Shown in pieces: positions 22,894 to 22,951 of a stretch of DNA of 22,951 nucleotides. The DNA lies in assembly GCA_021780055.1 (NCBI GenBank), contig JAJXZM010000129.1:1-22951 (forward strand). The letters are read 5' to 3'. The position numbers and the translations under genes are program-made. A model generated the notes under the pieces. It saw only the letters and a program-made list of their open reading frames with translations. It did not search any database and had not been told where the DNA came from. This DNA comes from Acidobacteriota bacterium. Its GTDB lineage: Bacteria; Acidobacteriota; Terriglobia; UBA7540. The number at the start of each line of letters is the position of its first letter. Position 1 is the stretch's first letter.

Positions 22894-22915
22894 ATAGGCT
22901 GCCATGGTAGCCTAT
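22894..22915. repeat. 22-base near-perfect palindrome upstream of kdsD
   Basis: ATAGGCT at 22894-22900 pairs with AGCCTAT at 22909-22915, and the centre G-CCATGG-T continues the symmetry with one G-T pair. It sits about 115 bases upstream of the kdsD start. A second, 12-base perfect palindrome (CGGTAATTACCG) lies at 22822-22833. Either could be an operator. The larger one could instead be part of a hairpin belonging to a gene beyond the right edge. Confidence 0.4.
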
Positions 22916-22951
22916 GCCTTGGGTAAGCATAAGTCACGTCGGGAAGCTCTC

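Overview
This window looks like chromosomal DNA of a free-living, saccharolytic Gram-negative bacterium, most likely an Acidobacteriota member (inference). The clues are two very large 'Oar-like' TonB-dependent receptors with an N-terminal carboxypeptidase-regulatory domain, several Tat-exported carbohydrate enzymes, GMC/subunit-3 dehydrogenase genes, and Kdo (lipopolysaccharide) genes. Nearly every gene is protein-coding, and most lie on the minus strand. I saw no rRNA, tRNA, CRISPR array or intact insertion sequence.

Layout. 1-427 (-): the first 142 codons of a TonB-dependent receptor that runs off the left edge. 428-1369: a gene-poor stretch with a promoter/operator-like site and a decayed IS1380-type transposase fragment. 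1370-13150 (-): a carbohydrate block. Read in the direction of transcription it holds a complete TonB-dependent receptor, a strong hairpin, a Tat-exported GH2 exo-beta-glucosaminidase-like enzyme, a GMC-type FAD oxidoreductase, its gluconate-dehydrogenase-subunit-3-like partner, a Tat-exported sugar-isomerase-like TIM barrel, and a ROK regulator. 13608-16946 (-): a compact operon of an AgaS/GlmS-like SIS isomerase/deaminase, a PfkB kinase, an amidohydrolase and a YjbQ-family protein, with a good sigma70-like promoter upstream. 17142-18227 (-): a Gfo/Idh/MocA oxidoreductase. 18501-21071 (+): a divergent operon of a second PfkB kinase, a short-chain dehydrogenase and a cyclase-family metal hydrolase. 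21096-22780 (-): kdsC and kdsD, for Kdo synthesis.

How the genes may work together (inference). The receptor would import oligosaccharides released from an amino-sugar polymer. The GH2 enzyme would trim non-reducing glucosamine-type residues in the periplasm. The GMC/subunit-3 pair would oxidise sugars, and the exported TIM barrel could act on the oxidised (for example 3-keto) product. The ROK protein may sense a sugar. The SIS-PfkB operon would isomerise or deaminate and phosphorylate amino-sugar derivatives in the cytoplasm. Substrate assignments are not proven by sequence alone. The kds genes are housekeeping envelope genes unrelated to the sugar block.
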